A stretch of DNA of 64,000 nucleotides from Gottfriedia acidiceleris (GCF_023115465.1 NZ_CP096034.1:2046001-2110000); one strand, 5' to 3'. Counted from the first letter of the stretch, positions 1 through 9,267 are shown. Numbers and translations are program-made. The notes: a model not told the origin generated them from the sequence alone.

Positions 1-255
1 GTTGTTACTAAAAACTTTTAATCCATGATGTGTTGCTACTGTTAATCCTTCAATATTCCCCGTATATCCGATTCCATGAATATGATCTATTTCAGGTTGT
101 TTGATGGGTTTGTAAAAGGATGTTAATTGGACGCTTATCTGTTTGTTTATTTCTTTTCTATTCTCTTTTTTTACTTCTGGTAAGTTTGATGAGGAGCAGG
201 CTGATAAAAAAAGACTAGTGATTATTATGGAAGATACTATTTTAAATGGTTGCAT
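1..255 (-). CDS. Lipoprotein, F510_1955-type glycosylhydrolase-like (N-terminal part)
   Basis: Reading leftwards from an ATG at 255, the frame stays open to the window edge, giving the first 85 residues of a longer protein. It opens with a short hydrophobic signal and a lipobox (LSAC, Cys at about residue 18), so it should be a lipid-anchored exported protein. Around residue 58 comes DHIHGIGY followed by VATHHGLKVF, a pattern I associate with the F510_1955 family of beta-propeller-like proteins common in Bacillus metal islands. The function of that family is not established. The ribosome site is weak (TTAGGAGTCTAA upstream). The C-terminal part lies outside the window. Confidence 0.6.
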   Translation of the reverse strand, partial: MQPFKIVSSIIITSLFLSACSSSNLPEVKKENRKEINKQISVQLTSFYKPIKQPEIDHIHGIGYTGNIEGLTVATHHGLKVFSNN

Positions 256-306
256 GTTAGACTCCTAATTTTTTTGTATATATGATAACTGTGCAGACTA
301 CCTAAA

Positions 307-846
307 TCATTTATAAAATTTTTTATAAAGTGAGAATAATAAGATTGATACTAAAATGATAAATAACAGTTTACCCATGTTTAGATAAGTTAATAGAACA
401 TTGATTGAATACACTTCTAAAAAAATTGCAGGTAACTTTCCAAGCGTACTACTAATAATAAATAAACCAAATGAAATAGGACTAATTGTTGCAAGTAATG
501 TCACTACACTTGATGGGATAAAAGGGATGAGGCGACCTAAAAGAATGATTGCAAATGATTTTACTTTGGAATTGTTTTCAAATTTTAATAGAAAAGTTGG
601 TATTGAATATCGACGGTTTATTATTATATAACCTTTTCGATAAATCAAAAATGAAACTGAGGCTCCAAGTGATTCACCAATAAAACTTATAATCAAACTC
701 TCTTTTACACCAAATATTTCTATATTAAAAGTTGTTAAAAATGTGCTTGGAATAAATCCAATAATACTAATGACAATATTTAACAATATGCTGATTATTA
801 TGGATAGAATAAAGTGCTCTGAAAGATTTAAGGATAACTCCTGCAT
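307..846 (-). CDS. TVP38/TMEM64 (DedA-like, VTT domain) membrane protein
   Basis: A 179-residue integral membrane protein. The segment GFIPSTFLTTFNIEIFG near residue 31, followed by the GESLGASVSFLIYRKG stretch, is the re-entrant core of the VTT/SNARE-associated (DedA, TVP38/TMEM64) family; these are thought to move lipids or act in membrane homeostasis. Start chosen at ATG 846, since GAGG lies 6 nt upstream, whereas the longer in-frame GTG at 858 would overlap that ribosome site. The protein is a little short for the family (usually about 200 residues). It reads away from the copper genes and may be a single-gene unit. Confidence 0.7.
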   Translation of the reverse strand: MQELSLNLSEHFILSIIISILLNIVISIIGFIPSTFLTTFNIEIFGVKESLIISFIGESLGASVSFLIYRKGYIIINRRYSIPTFLLKFENNSKVKSFAIILLGRLIPFIPSSVVTLLATISPISFGLFIISSTLGKLPAIFLEVYSINVLLTYLNMGKLLFIILVSILLFSLYKKFYK

Positions 847-1023
847 AATATACCTCACTTATTTAATGCTAAAGGTTTTCAGTTAACCTAAAACCATTAT
901 ACACTGGCACTATATTAGCTAATTAATATTAAGCCAATGCCAAATATTGAACATATCGATATCATTCATAAAAGAGCTTTTGGAGAGAACAAAAGAATTG
1001 ATAAACAAAGTTGTTACGAAGTA

Positions 1024-1548
1024 CTACTGGTTTTGATGATCATCACCATGATCATGTTCTTCTTCACCATGAACATCATTGGACATTGATTTAGTTACTT
1101 CATAGTTTAAAAATGATTTAAGCGGTAGAGCAATAACTAATATTAAAATTAATATTACTCCCCACTGTATTCCAGAAACTTTAGTATTGTTTTTATAAAT
1201 GAATCCAAATACTGAAAGAACAAATCCAATAGGAATTAAATAAGTAGCGTATATACCAATATCATTAAAATGTTGAATTCCACCACTAACCATTCCGATC
1301 CCAATTGAAAGGATTAATGAAAATAAGATAATTCTTATAATTTCAGTTAATTTCATTGATTGTCCTTTTTTTGAGAACTCTGATAAGAATGAAGCAAAAG
1401 AAAATAAAATTGCACCAATTATTAAAATTATACTGTAACGAATTGGATCTAGTGGAACGTGTACAATAGATCCCGAAATTAAACCTACCCCTAAAAAGTA
1501 CATCATGTATAGGATGTAAGGTTTAAAAATGTTGTTTATTAAAATCAT
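1024..1548 (-). CDS. Membrane protein with histidine/acidic C-terminal tail, unknown family
   Basis: A 174-residue protein with about five hydrophobic segments. It ends in HGEEEHDHGDDHQNQ, a metal-binding-looking tail. I do not recognise the family. ATG 1548 is preferred because GGGGG sits 5 nt upstream; the TTG at 1560 in the same frame would cover that ribosome site. It is the gene downstream of another membrane protein with a His-rich tail (1742 to 2317), but a terminator lies between them, so it probably has its own promoter. Next to copper genes, a role in metal handling at the membrane is an inference only. Confidence 0.55.
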   Translation of the reverse strand: MILINNIFKPYILYMMYFLGVGLISGSIVHVPLDPIRYSIILIIGAILFSFASFLSEFSKKGQSMKLTEIIRIILFSLILSIGIGMVSGGIQHFNDIGIYATYLIPIGFVLSVFGFIYKNNTKVSGIQWGVILILILVIALPLKSFLNYEVTKSMSNDVHGEEEHDHGDDHQNQ

Positions 1549-1711
1549 AAATACCCCCAAGTACTATTAGTTTTAGTGAATAACTGTTAAACATTCAATG
1601 TTTTCATTTCAAATTCTCTCCAAATGGAAGATATCAAAAAAATGTGCAGAAATTATGCATTAAATAAGATTTAACCCAAAAATAGTTATGCATACCTGGC
1701 TTAAAGTCATA

Positions 1712-1741
1712 ATTAAAAAAGACACCCTGGAGGTGCCTTTT
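1712..1741 (-). terminator. Rho-independent terminator
   Basis: On the minus strand GGCACC-loop-GGGTGTC is followed by TTTTTT, one A/C mismatch in the stem. It sits directly after the stop of the 1742 to 2317 gene. Confidence 0.75.
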
Positions 1742-2317
1742 TTAATGGGAATGTTCATTATGATGAATATTTGTAGTTTTTAGTTGTTCAATGTGTACAA
1801 AAGAAAAATACACGGAAAAAATGAGTAAAAGGCTTGTTATTAATACAATCGGAAAGTGCGAGGAAAATAACTTTGGAAACCTATTACTTACAAACGTTAC
1901 TGAAAAAAACAAAGCGGTACAAGTTATTAATAATAAACAAATTAATAAGAATGTTTTTGCCTCTAAAGGAGTTAGCATAGAAACGGTCATACTCCCCATC
2001 ATTCCAGACATAATTCCTGTAAACAAGCCTTCAATTAGGGCAATAAAGTGAAGGCGCATACCAATAACTAGACCAACTAATCCCGATATTCCCATTGAAA
2101 GTAATAAAGAAATTAAAAAATGCTTTTGTAAAGTTATTGTAGTGATTGCGCCTGTTCCTAATCCTACGGTCATACTTATCATCATTATGTACATCATTAG
2201 ATTCATTTGATCTTTCTTCGCTGGTAGAAAATAAGTTGAAAAGAAAGTAATTAGAATAGATAAAATTATACATGTCCACCCAATTATCAATTTTGATACC
2301 CCCCAAATATCGCTCAT
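1742..2317 (-). CDS. Membrane protein with GMMGSM motif and His-rich C-terminus
   Basis: A 191-residue protein with about six hydrophobic helices, ending HHNEHSH. Residues 98 to 118 contain LFTGIMSGMMGSM followed by MLTP; the same pattern (AAIMGGMMGSM, then MLQP) occurs in the cupredoxin fusion protein encoded at 16364 to 17215, so the two are paralogous over their membrane halves. Methionine pairs at regular spacing would suit a Cu(I) path, but this is inference. ATG 2317 lacks a ribosome site. TTG at 2290 has a GGGGGG run 8 nt before it and may be the true start. It is divergent from csoR and could share copper control. Confidence 0.6.
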   Translation of the reverse strand: MSDIWGVSKLIIGWTCIILSILITFFSTYFLPAKKDQMNLMMYIMMISMTVGLGTGAITTITLQKHFLISLLLSMGISGLVGLVIGMRLHFIALIEGLFTGIMSGMMGSMTVSMLTPLEAKTFLLICLLLITCTALFFSVTFVSNRFPKLFSSHFPIVLITSLLLIFSVYFSFVHIEQLKTTNIHHNEHSH

Positions 2318-2357
2318 TAATATACTATGGACAATATATTATAATTAGAATAAAAAA

Positions 2358-2388
2358 TTGACACCTATACCCCCTAAGAGTATATAAT
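2358..2388 (+). promoter_or_regulatory. csoR-copA-copZ promoter with CsoR-type operator
   Basis: TTGACA (2358 to 2363) and TATATA (2381 to 2386) are 17 bp apart. Between them lies ATACCCC-TAAG-AGTAT, an imperfect C/G-cored dyad like known CsoR operators. Apo-CsoR would block RNA polymerase here until Cu(I) binds. Confidence 0.65.
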
Positions 2389-2405
2389 GTTAGTGAGGTG
2401 ATGGA

Positions 2406-2705
2406 ATGGAACAGTGTCATGACGACCATATGGTCCCTAGAAGTGAAGAAGAAATAAGTGATTTAATGAAACGGCTTCGTAGAATTGAAGGGCAAGTAAG
2501 AGGAATTCAAAAAATGGTAGAAGAAGATCGGTATTGTATCGATATATTAACACAAATTATGGCAGTTGAAGCAGCAATGAAAAAAGTAAGTTTTTCATTA
2601 ATTGAAAGACATGCCAATCATTGTATGGTAAAAGCTGTGAACGAGAATAATGGCGAAGCCTCTGTAAGTGAATTAATGGAAGTAATTAAGCGTTATGTAA
2701 AATAA
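2406..2705 (+). CDS. csoR: Copper-sensing transcriptional repressor CsoR
   Basis: 99 residues of the all-alpha CsoR/RcnR family. The Cu(I) ligand set Cys-His-Cys is present: C44 in the YCIDIL segment, H69 and C73 in [19 protein letters not shown] (residues 23 to 34) is the DNA-contacting helix typical of the family. The N-terminus adds another Cys and three His (residues 4 to 8). It is first in an operon with copA (13 nt gap) and copZ and should repress it, releasing DNA on Cu(I) binding. ATG 2406 follows GAGGTGATGGA. Confidence 0.95.
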   Translation: MEQCHDDHMVPRSEEEISDLMKRLRRIEGQVRGIQKMVEEDRYCIDILTQIMAVEAAMKKVSFSLIERHANHCMVKAVNENNGEASVSELMEVIKRYVK

Positions 2706-2718
2706 AGGGGTTGGTAAG

Positions 2719-5112
2719 ATGAGTGAGGCAAAGCAGTTAAAACTAGGTATTGAGGGTATGACTTGTGCTGCATGTGCGACACGAATAGAAAAAAGTTTAA
2801 ATCGGATGGATGGGATAGAAGCGAACGTAAATCTTGCTCTAGAGAAAGCAACCATTACCTACGATAAGAAACAATATCAAACAACTGATTTAATTGATAA
2901 AATTCAAAAAATTGGATATGGAGTTTCGGTAGATAGAACCACATTGGATATAGAAGGTATGACGTGTGCTGCATGTTCTGGACGGATTGAAAAAGTAGTT
3001 GGAAAAATGGATGGTATTGTGAATATAAATGTGAATTTAGCTATGAATACAGCGACAATTGACTATTTACCAGAAGTGCGTTCAATCCAATCGATTATGG
3101 ATAAAATTAATAATATTGGTTATTCGGCATCTGTAAAAAGCGAAAGTACAAATAAAGAAAATGATTCAACTAAAAAGAAAAAGATCCAATTAATTGTTTC
3201 TATTTTACTTTCTATTCCATTACTTTACTCGATGATATCTCATATACCATTCAGTAATAGTATTTGGATGCCACATATAATAATGAATCCATGGTTTCAG
3301 TTAATTTTTGCAACGCCAGTGCAGTTTATTATTGGATGGCACTTTTATGTTGGAGCTTATCGAGCGGTTAGGAACAAAAGTGCAAATATGGATGTACTAG
3401 TTGTCCTTGGAACCTCAGCAGCTTATTTTTATAGTTTGGTTGAAGCACTTAAGACGATCAACAATGAATCATATATGCCACATCTTTATTTTGAAACAAG
3501 TGCTATATTAATCACGTTAGTCTTGCTTGGAAAATATTTTGAACACATTGCAAAGGGAAGAACGACAGAAGCAATCTCTAAATTATTGGAACTTCAAGCC
3601 AAAGTAGCAACAATACTTAAAGATGGAGAAGAATTGAAAGTATCCTTAGAAGATGTGAAAGTAGGAGATATTTTACTTGTTAAACCAGGTGAAAAAATTC
3701 CTGTTGATGGTGTTATTTTATCTGGTATATCCACAGTCGATGAATCAATGATAACAGGTGAATCTTTACCAGTAGATAAGAAAAAAGATGATAAAGTTGT
3801 CGGTGCAACGGTAAATGGTAACGGAGTTTTGACTTTGCGTGCAGAGAAAGTTGGAAAAGAAACTGCATTAGCTAATATTGTGAAAATAGTTGAAGAAGCA
3901 CAAGGTTCAAAAGCTCCTATCCAACGATTGGCGGATCGAATTTCAAATGTTTTCGTTCCAATTGTCATAGGAATTGCAATTTTAACATTTTTACTTTGGT
4001 ATTTTGTATTCGATCAGCAGAATTTACCAAAGGCGATTGAGGTTGGAATTGCTGTTTTAGTAATTGCTTGTCCATGTGCATTAGGTTTAGCGACACCAAC
4101 CTCTATTATGGTTGGAAGTGGAAAAGGCGCAGAACATGGTATTTTGTACAAAGGTGGAGAATATCTAGAGACCACTCAAAAAATAAATGCAGTAATACTT
4201 GATAAAACAGGTACTGTCACAAAAGGTAAACCTGAAGTTACTGATGTGATTAATCAAAATCAACGTAAAGATTTATTAGAACTTGTTGCTAGTGTTGAAA
4301 ATATGTCTGAGCATCCCTTAGCACAAGCCATTGTTCAACATGCTAAAGAACAAAAGATAAAACTGAAGGAAGTAACGAATTTTGTTGCAATCCCAGGTCA
4401 TGGAGTAGAAGCAACTATTGATGAGTTTAATATTTATATCGGTACCAGAAAATTAATGAAAGAAATGAATATTAGAATTACTTCTATTGAAGAGCAATTA
4501 ATAGCTTTAGAGTCTAATGGTAAAACAGGCATGTTAGTAGCAATTAATGGCGAGTTAGAAGGAATCGTAGCTGTTGCAGATACAATCAAAGATTCTTCCG
4601 CTAAAGCAATTCAGGCATTAAAAGATTTGAAAATTGATGTATATATGGTAACAGGAGATAACACTCGCACTGCAAAAGCGATAGCAGAGCAAGTAGGTAT
4701 TGAGCATATTTACGCTGAAGTTCTTCCTGAAAAAAAGGCTGAAATCGTAGCCGATCTACAAAACCGAGGTAAGGTCGTAGCAATGGTTGGAGATGGAATA
4801 AATGATGCTCCAGCTCTTGCAAAAGCTGATATTGGTATGGCAATTGGTACAGGTGCCGATGTTGCAATTGAAACAGCTGACGTTACTTTAGTTGGTGGAG
4901 ATTTATCCCATATACCAAAGGCAATTGCCCTTAGTAAGAAAACGATGAACAATATTCGTCAAAATTTATTTTGGGCATTATTTTATAATAGTTTAGGAAT
5001 ACCTGTTGCAGCATTAGGATTGCTTCAGCCTTGGATTGCAGGGGCAGCAATGGCATTCAGTTCTGTGTCAGTTGTCATAAATGCACTTCGATTAAAACGG
5101 GTGAAAATATAA
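2719..5112 (+). CDS. copA: Cu(I)-exporting P1B-type ATPase CopA
   Basis: 797 residues, the usual length for Bacillus CopA (about 800). Two N-terminal heavy-metal-associated domains carry MTCAAC at residues 14 to 19 and 81 to 86. The membrane CPC motif is at 451 to 453. The phosphorylation site DKTGT begins at D495, the actuator has TGES, and the hinge is GDGINDAP. Together they define a Cu(I) efflux ATPase of the P1B-1 group in the cytoplasmic membrane, supplied by CopZ. An AAAGGGG ribosome site precedes ATG 2719. It lies in the csoR-copA-copZ operon. Confidence 0.97.
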   Translation: MSEAKQLKLGIEGMTCAACATRIEKSLNRMDGIEANVNLALEKATITYDKKQYQTTDLIDKIQKIGYGVSVDRTTLDIEGMTCAACSGRIEKVVGKMDGIVNINVNLAMNTATIDYLPEVRSIQSIMDKINNIGYSASVKSESTNKENDSTKKKKIQLIVSILLSIPLLYSMISHIPFSNSIWMPHIIMNPWFQLIFATPVQFIIGWHFYVGAYRAVRNKSANMDVLVVLGTSAAYFYSLVEALKTINNESYMPHLYFETSAILITLVLLGKYFEHIAKGRTTEAISKLLELQAKVATILKDGEELKVSLEDVKVGDILLVKPGEKIPVDGVILSGISTVDESMITGESLPVDKKKDDKVVGATVNGNGVLTLRAEKVGKETALANIVKIVEEAQGSKAPIQRLADRISNVFVPIVIGIAILTFLLWYFVFDQQNLPKAIEVGIAVLVIACPCALGLATPTSIMVGSGKGAEHGILYKGGEYLETTQKINAVILDKTGTVTKGKPEVTDVINQNQRKDLLELVASVENMSEHPLAQAIVQHAKEQKIKLKEVTNFVAIPGHGVEATIDEFNIYIGTRKLMKEMNIRITSIEEQLIALESNGKTGMLVAINGELEGIVAVADTIKDSSAKAIQALKDLKIDVYMVTGDNTRTAKAIAEQVGIEHIYAEVLPEKKAEIVADLQNRGKVVAMVGDGINDAPALAKADIGMAIGTGADVAIETADVTLVGGDLSHIPKAIALSKKTMNNIRQNLFWALFYNSLGIPVAALGLLQPWIAGAAMAFSSVSVVINALRLKRVKI

Positions 5113-5126
5113 GGAGGAAATAAATA

Positions 5127-5327
5127 ATGGAAACAATTTTAAAAGTTGAAGGAATGACTTGTGGTCATTGTAAAGCCGCGGTAACAAAAGCAATGGAAAG
5201 TGTTTCAGACACAAAAAACATTGAAGTTAATTTAGAAGGAAAACAAGTAACATTTCACCATACAACTCCAGAAACAGTTGAAAAAGTGAAAGAAGCTATT
5301 GAGGATCAAGGATACGATATCGTTTAA
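5127..5327 (+). CDS. copZ: Copper chaperone CopZ
   Basis: 66-residue single heavy-metal-associated domain (ferredoxin-like fold) with the MTCGHC metal loop, C12 and C15; the His between them is typical of bacterial CopZ. It carries Cu(I) to the N-terminal domains of CopA. AAGGAGG precedes the ATG, 14 nt after copA. The operon ends here at a strong hairpin. Confidence 0.95.
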   Translation: METILKVEGMTCGHCKAAVTKAMESVSDTKNIEVNLEGKQVTFHHTTPETVEKVKEAIEDQGYDIV

Positions 5328-5330
5328 AAC

Positions 5331-5363
5331 CCAAAAAAGAACGGACGGATGTTCGTTCTTTTT
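5331..5363. terminator. Bidirectional terminator between copZ and the ccdA-like gene
   Basis: AAAAAAGAACG, a 9-nt loop, then CGTTCTTTTTT. The A and T runs on both sides let it serve both convergent transcripts. Confidence 0.85.
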
Positions 5364-5370
5364 TAATACC

Positions 5371-6087
5371 CTACAACCAATATATATAGGCGTCATATAA
5401 ACCGAGTAATATTAAGCCATATCCAAATAATTTCTGAACATAACCACCTACTACTCTACCTTTTTTCAATAAATAACTTTGTAAGTTAAATGTATCAATA
5501 AAAAACATAAATAGAAGTAAAGGGATGGCAGTACCCATCGCAAATAATAAAGGTAATAAATACCCTATAATACTCGTGAATGAAAGTGGCATCAGTGTAA
5601 AGAAAAATAATGAGAACATTGTTGGGCAAAATGCCAGTGAAAACAATATTCCAATGATAAAGTAATTTGATTTAGCAGTAAATCTGAAAATAGGTTTATA
5701 TAAAAGAATTTTTGCTAATTGTTTATTAAAGAAGCCTAGTAATAGTAGTCCTGATAATATAATAGTTAAACCCATTAGTTTTCTAGTATAAGGAAATAAG
5801 AAAACAATATTACTAGAAAATTGACGACCAAACCACCAAGTTAATCCTCCAAGCACGCCAAATGCTACTATCTTTCCTAAAATAAATTTGAACATATTTT
5901 TCCATGGAATTGTTTTCTTTAAAGTATCATTGCTAATAATCATAATAACACCCATGTTCCCAGTTAACTGACATGGGGCAAGGGTCCCTACTACCCCTAA
6001 GACAAATGCTGCAATAATTGGGATAGACTTTGTTGCATAAAATACATTTATCAAATAATTCATTAAATCATATAACCAGCTAGTCAA
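5371..6087 (-). CDS. CcdA/DsbD-like thiol-redox membrane protein
   Basis: 238 residues with six or more transmembrane helices. Two cysteine motifs in hydrophobic context, GTLAPCQLTGNMG (about residue 34) and AFCPTMFSLFF (about residue 152), match the CcdA/DsbD transmembrane family, which passes reducing equivalents across the membrane. In Bacillus this subtype is often found next to copper genes, where keeping exported thiols reduced would matter. TTG at 6087 is the start: AAAGGAG lies 7 nt upstream. It converges on copZ. Confidence 0.7.
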   Translation of the reverse strand: MTSWLYDLMNYLINVFYATKSIPIIAAFVLGVVGTLAPCQLTGNMGVIMIISNDTLKKTIPWKNMFKFILGKIVAFGVLGGLTWWFGRQFSSNIVFLFPYTRKLMGLTIILSGLLLLGFFNKQLAKILLYKPIFRFTAKSNYFIIGILFSLAFCPTMFSLFFFTLMPLSFTSIIGYLLPLLFAMGTAIPLLLFMFFIDTFNLQSYLLKKGRVVGGYVQKLFGYGLILLGLYDAYIYWL

Positions 6088-6461
6088 TGTATTCTCCTTT
6101 AATGTAATGCATCTATTTATAGTTATAGTTTATAAAATAAATGTGTAAATTCAGTGTAGAAAAGGTATCGAAACTGCGAACAAATAAATGTAGTATACTA
6201 TCAAAATACGAGCTAACCATTAACATTGGAAAGATTATTATAACCATATTCTTTATTTAAAGGCATGTATCTTCCCACAAAGACATTAAATCGATTGTAT
6301 AAATTGATACATTAAATAACAACTGTATCTACTGATTATTCACAAATCGTTCACAAATAAGATAGAAATCTTAATATTTTTATTATTTTTATTCTTAAAT
6401 TATGAAAGCATAAATTATAATTAATTAGGTTTTTAAGATTTTAATTGGAAGGAATTACACA
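6088..6461. other. Intergenic, no gene recognised
   Basis: Very AT-rich. Apart from the probable upstream regions of the two flanking genes I see no open frame or clear dyad here. Confidence 0.5.
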
Positions 6462-6521
6462 ATGACCGTTTTAAATATTTGGTTAGCATTTGGAGCAGGG
6501 TTACAAATTATATGCTTATGA
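6462..6521 (+). CDS. Putative 19-residue hydrophobic peptide
   Basis: ATG 6462 has a good ribosome site (GGAAGGA, 8 nt upstream). The frame codes for 19 residues, TVLNIWLAFGAGLQIICL after the Met, and then stops at TGA. About 50 nt further a strong terminator follows. It could be a small membrane peptide, a leader peptide, or the first codons of a lost membrane gene. The next frames show no continuation. Function unknown. Confidence 0.35.
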   Translation: MTVLNIWLAFGAGLQIICL

Positions 6522-6569
6522 GAACACTACTAATTTGGTGTAAATTTAAATAGTAATAAGAGTAAAATA

Positions 6570-6612
6570 ATTAGGCTTGGTTTCTTTTTCAGAACCAAGC
6601 CTAATTATTTAT
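6570..6612 (+). terminator. Strong terminator hairpin
   Basis: AATTAGGCTTGGTT, a 10-nt loop, then AACCAAGCCTAATT and TTATTAAATT. The 14-bp stem is perfect although no long gene precedes it on the plus strand. Confidence 0.75.
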
Positions 6613-6738
6613 TAAATTGAAATAACTGTAAGTTATAGTAAATAAAATTTACTTTTCAAATTTGAACAATTATTAAAAGCTTAATACAGTTAATCACTTC
6701 TATATATATCTGCAAATATTATCTTCTTATTTTTATAC

Positions 6739-7083
6739 TTACATCGCATAGTTACGACAATCTTTAGCGCATTCCATGCACATTTGAGCACACATCTGAG
6801 ATTCGTGATCGGTATATTTTAAACATTCTTTAGCGCAAGCATCACATATAAATGAACAAGTATGACATAAAGATTTTGAATACATACTATGACGTGCCAT
6901 ATATTTCATACAGAGTTCACAAATATCTGCGCAGTCACGCAATAAATTAAGTTGCACTTTTCTGGATTGAATATCTGGTTTTTCAAGTAACATCATACAC
7001 ATATGTTCACACATCATGGCACAGTCGTGAAGACTTTTCATTGTTTTTGCATGCATTTGTTGCATATCTGGTCTATACTCCAT
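6739..7083 (-). CDS. Four-helix-bundle copper storage protein (Csp3/YhjQ type)
   Basis: 114 residues with 15 cysteines spaced for the inside of a four-helix bundle: CxxxC pairs along each helix (for example DCADICELC and CHTCSFICDAC) and many Met and His at the open end. This is the DUF326/Csp family; its cytosolic member Csp3 (YhjQ in B. subtilis) holds many Cu(I) ions in its core. No signal peptide is present, so it should be cytosolic. AAAGGGGTGG lies 7 nt before the ATG. It complements the csoR-copAZ efflux system next door. Confidence 0.85.
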   Translation of the reverse strand: MEYRPDMQQMHAKTMKSLHDCAMMCEHMCMMLLEKPDIQSRKVQLNLLRDCADICELCMKYMARHSMYSKSLCHTCSFICDACAKECLKYTDHESQMCAQMCMECAKDCRNYAM

Positions 7084-7177
7084 TCTTCATCCACCCCTTT
7101 CGTTAATCATTAAACTGTATGATTAATCTAATATTGTTATACATTTATTAAATGAATGGATCTGAAAGAGTAAATGA

Positions 7178-7207
7178 TTGACAATTATTACGATATCGTA
7201 ATAATAT
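7178..7207 (+). promoter_or_regulatory. Promoter with 22-bp perfect palindromic operator
   Basis: TTGACA at 7178 to 7183 and TAATAT at 7202 to 7207 are 18 bp apart. A perfect 22-bp palindrome centred on CGATATCG fills 7184 to 7205, exactly between the two promoter boxes. The same core recurs at 7757 to 7774 before the next gene, so it is most likely the site of the MarR protein encoded at 7247. Confidence 0.75.
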
Positions 7208-7246
7208 GATCTTAGGGGAGAAGATTTTTATGAATAGGAGAAAACT

Positions 7247-7720
7247 ATGGACCAATTAATATCGCTCTTCCTTAAAAATGCTTTAAAACCTATGTTTATT
7301 AATCAGGAGATATTCGAGATTGAAAAATCATTGACGCGTTCGGAAATAATTGCTCTTCTTATGTTAAGACAGAGAAACGAATCAACTATGTCTCAATTAG
7401 CCTCTGATTTAGGAATTCCAGTTAGTACAGTTACAAATATTAGTCAGAGACTTATTAAGCGGGGGCTCATTGAACGTAATCAAGATCCGAATGATAAGCG
7501 AGTGATATTAGTAACTCTTACAAAAGATGGAGAAACAATCGCAATTCGGGTTTTAAATGTTATTAAAAGCATTTTACAAAGAGTAGAAGATGCCCTTACA
7601 CCAGAGGAATTACAACAATTTATCCCATTGATTCTAAAGGTTGCTAATGCATTACAGAGTTCAACTAATTCAATAAATCAAAAGAAAGAAACATCTAGAA
7701 AGATACAAATCGAAGAATAG
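7247..7720 (+). CDS. MarR-family transcriptional regulator
   Basis: 157 residues with a winged helix-turn-helix: the recognition part runs through MSQLASDLGIPVSTVTNIS (residues 48 to 66) and the wing carries DPNDKRVILVTLT. It lacks cysteines, so a thiol-based sensor is unlikely. AGGAGA lies 6 nt before ATG 7247. Paired identical palindromes, one over its own promoter and one upstream of the following ArsA-like gene, point to autoregulation and control of that gene. The inducer cannot be read from sequence. Confidence 0.85.
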   Translation: MDQLISLFLKNALKPMFINQEIFEIEKSLTRSEIIALLMLRQRNESTMSQLASDLGIPVSTVTNISQRLIKRGLIERNQDPNDKRVILVTLTKDGETIAIRVLNVIKSILQRVEDALTPEELQQFIPLILKVANALQSSTNSINQKKETSRKIQIEE

Positions 7721-7756
7721 AAACTTGGTTTAAACCAAGTTTTATTTTTAGAAATA

Positions 7757-7774
7757 TATTACGATATCGTAATA
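7757..7774 (+). promoter_or_regulatory. Second copy of the MarR palindrome
   Basis: 18-bp palindrome with the same CGATATCG core as at 7184 to 7205, 70 nt upstream of the ArsA-like ATPase start and just after the marR stop codon. Confidence 0.7.
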
Positions 7775-7843
7775 ATTTTAAAGGTGCCAATATTTTTTGC
7801 CAGAAGCGTAATTTATCGTATTTAACTTTAGGAGGAAAAGGAA

Positions 7844-9043
7844 ATGAGAATTATTGTTTACACTGGTAAAGGTGGAGTCGGTAAAACAAGTATTGCAGCA
7901 GCGACAGCAGTTCAACTAGCTTCACAAGGACTAAAAACATTAGTTATGAGTACGGATGCTGCACATAATTTAAGAGATTCATTTCAAATAGATGAGATAG
8001 GATCTGAGCTTACTCAAATTGCTGATTTTCTCTGGGCACAAGAAATAGATAATTTAAAAGAAACTGAGAAAAATTGGAGTGCTATACAGACTTGGTTGAG
8101 TGGAGTATTGTCTTGGACTAAGTTAGAGGATGTAAACGCAGAGGAAATGATGGCTTTTCCAGGAATGGATGAACTTTTTAGTCTATTGAAGATTATAGAT
8201 CACGCAGAAAGTGGGCAATTTGATGTATTGATTATCGATTGTGCGCCCACTGGTGAAACATTACGTTTACTTAGTTATCCGAATGTATTAATTTGGTGGC
8301 TGACTAAAGTTTTTCCACACCAACGTCGTTTGTTGAAATTGGCTCGCCCAGTAGCTAAGGTAGTGACTGGTGGCTTGAAACTTCCCGATGATGAAGTACT
8401 AAATGACATAGAGAAATTGGTTAAGAAAGTTATACAGGTACAGGATTTACTATTAGATAAAAATATTACATCCGTCCGTATTGTTCTAAATCCAGAGAAA
8501 ATGATCATTACTGAGGCACAAAGAGCTTTTACCTATTTGAATCTATATAGCCTGAATACTGATGCAATTATAGTTAACCGAGTATTGCCTAAGGAAGCAG
8601 AGGGCAGTTATTTTGATGGTTGGAGAAAGATTCAAAAACAATATGAAGAAGTGATTAATCAATCATTCCAGCCTTTGCCTATTTTACGGGTGCCATTGAT
8701 GAAATCAGAAGTTACAGGAATAGCTTCTTTAAAAGAGTTAGCACAAATAATGTTTAAAAATGTGGATCCTTCTGAAATTCTATATACAGGTAAGATAGAA
8801 GAAGTAATAAAAGAAGAAGACAAAAATGTACTGTATTTAACACTACCATTTATTGATAAATCAGATTTAGATCTAACTCAACGAGGAGACGAATTAACGA
8901 TTCAAGCTGGTTCGTATCGTAGAAAGGTTTACTTACCTAGAGTATTAGTAGGTCGACCTATTCAGGGAGCAAGATTTGTTGAGCAAAGACTTCGAATTGT
9001 TTTTGGTGAACGAACTTCAAATAACGATGAAGGAGTTGAATAA
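7844..9043 (+). CDS. ArsA/Get3-family ATPase with C-terminal HSP20-like domain
   Basis: 399 residues. The deviant Walker A GKGGVGKT is at residues 8 to 15, and STDAAHN and DCAPTGE are switch elements of the ArsA/Get3 (TRC40) family. It has only one ATPase half and lacks the metalloid cysteines of true ArsA. After about residue 325 comes a beta-rich tail (LTLPFIDKSDLDL to LRIVFGE), the HSP20-like ArsA C-terminal domain. Members of this group are known from cyanobacteria and Gram-positives without a clear role. The gene is under a MarR palindrome and is followed by a small gene 2 nt downstream. Confidence 0.8.
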   Translation: MRIIVYTGKGGVGKTSIAAATAVQLASQGLKTLVMSTDAAHNLRDSFQIDEIGSELTQIADFLWAQEIDNLKETEKNWSAIQTWLSGVLSWTKLEDVNAEEMMAFPGMDELFSLLKIIDHAESGQFDVLIIDCAPTGETLRLLSYPNVLIWWLTKVFPHQRRLLKLARPVAKVVTGGLKLPDDEVLNDIEKLVKKVIQVQDLLLDKNITSVRIVLNPEKMIITEAQRAFTYLNLYSLNTDAIIVNRVLPKEAEGSYFDGWRKIQKQYEEVINQSFQPLPILRVPLMKSEVTGIASLKELAQIMFKNVDPSEILYTGKIEEVIKEEDKNVLYLTLPFIDKSDLDLTQRGDELTIQAGSYRRKVYLPRVLVGRPIQGARFVEQRLRIVFGERTSNNDEGVE

Positions 9044-9045
9044 GT

Positions 9046-9267
9046 ATGATAGAGCGTGAGAGGATGCATGGTTTGATTGACCAGTTGTTTGATTTACGGA
9101 AAGAGATACAAAGCAGTTTCATCCCAGAAGCCTCTAAACGACATTTTAGTAATGCAAAAAAAGAAATTTTATTAGGGATTAGAAATATTATAGATAATAA
9201 AATTAATATTATTGAAAGTGAAGAAAAGGAAAACGTAACTGGTAAAAAAATTGTAATTGATGATTAA
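9046..9267 (+). CDS. Small conserved partner of the ArsA-like ATPase
   Basis: 73 residues, charged and probably helical: the core LIDQLFDLRKEIQSSFIPEA leads to a helix with KKEILLGIRNIIDN. No cysteine and no membrane segment. ATG 9046 lies 2 nt after the ATPase stop, so the two are translationally coupled, which suggests partner proteins. I do not recognise a named family. Confidence 0.6.
   Translation: MIERERMHGLIDQLFDLRKEIQSSFIPEASKRHFSNAKKEILLGIRNIIDNKINIIESEEKENVTGKKIVIDD

Noticed and set aside
5314-5323. ACGATATCGT, the core of the MarR palindrome, at the end of copZ
   Set aside because: It encodes conserved CopZ residues YDIV and lacks the flanking bases of the two real sites; chance occurrence.
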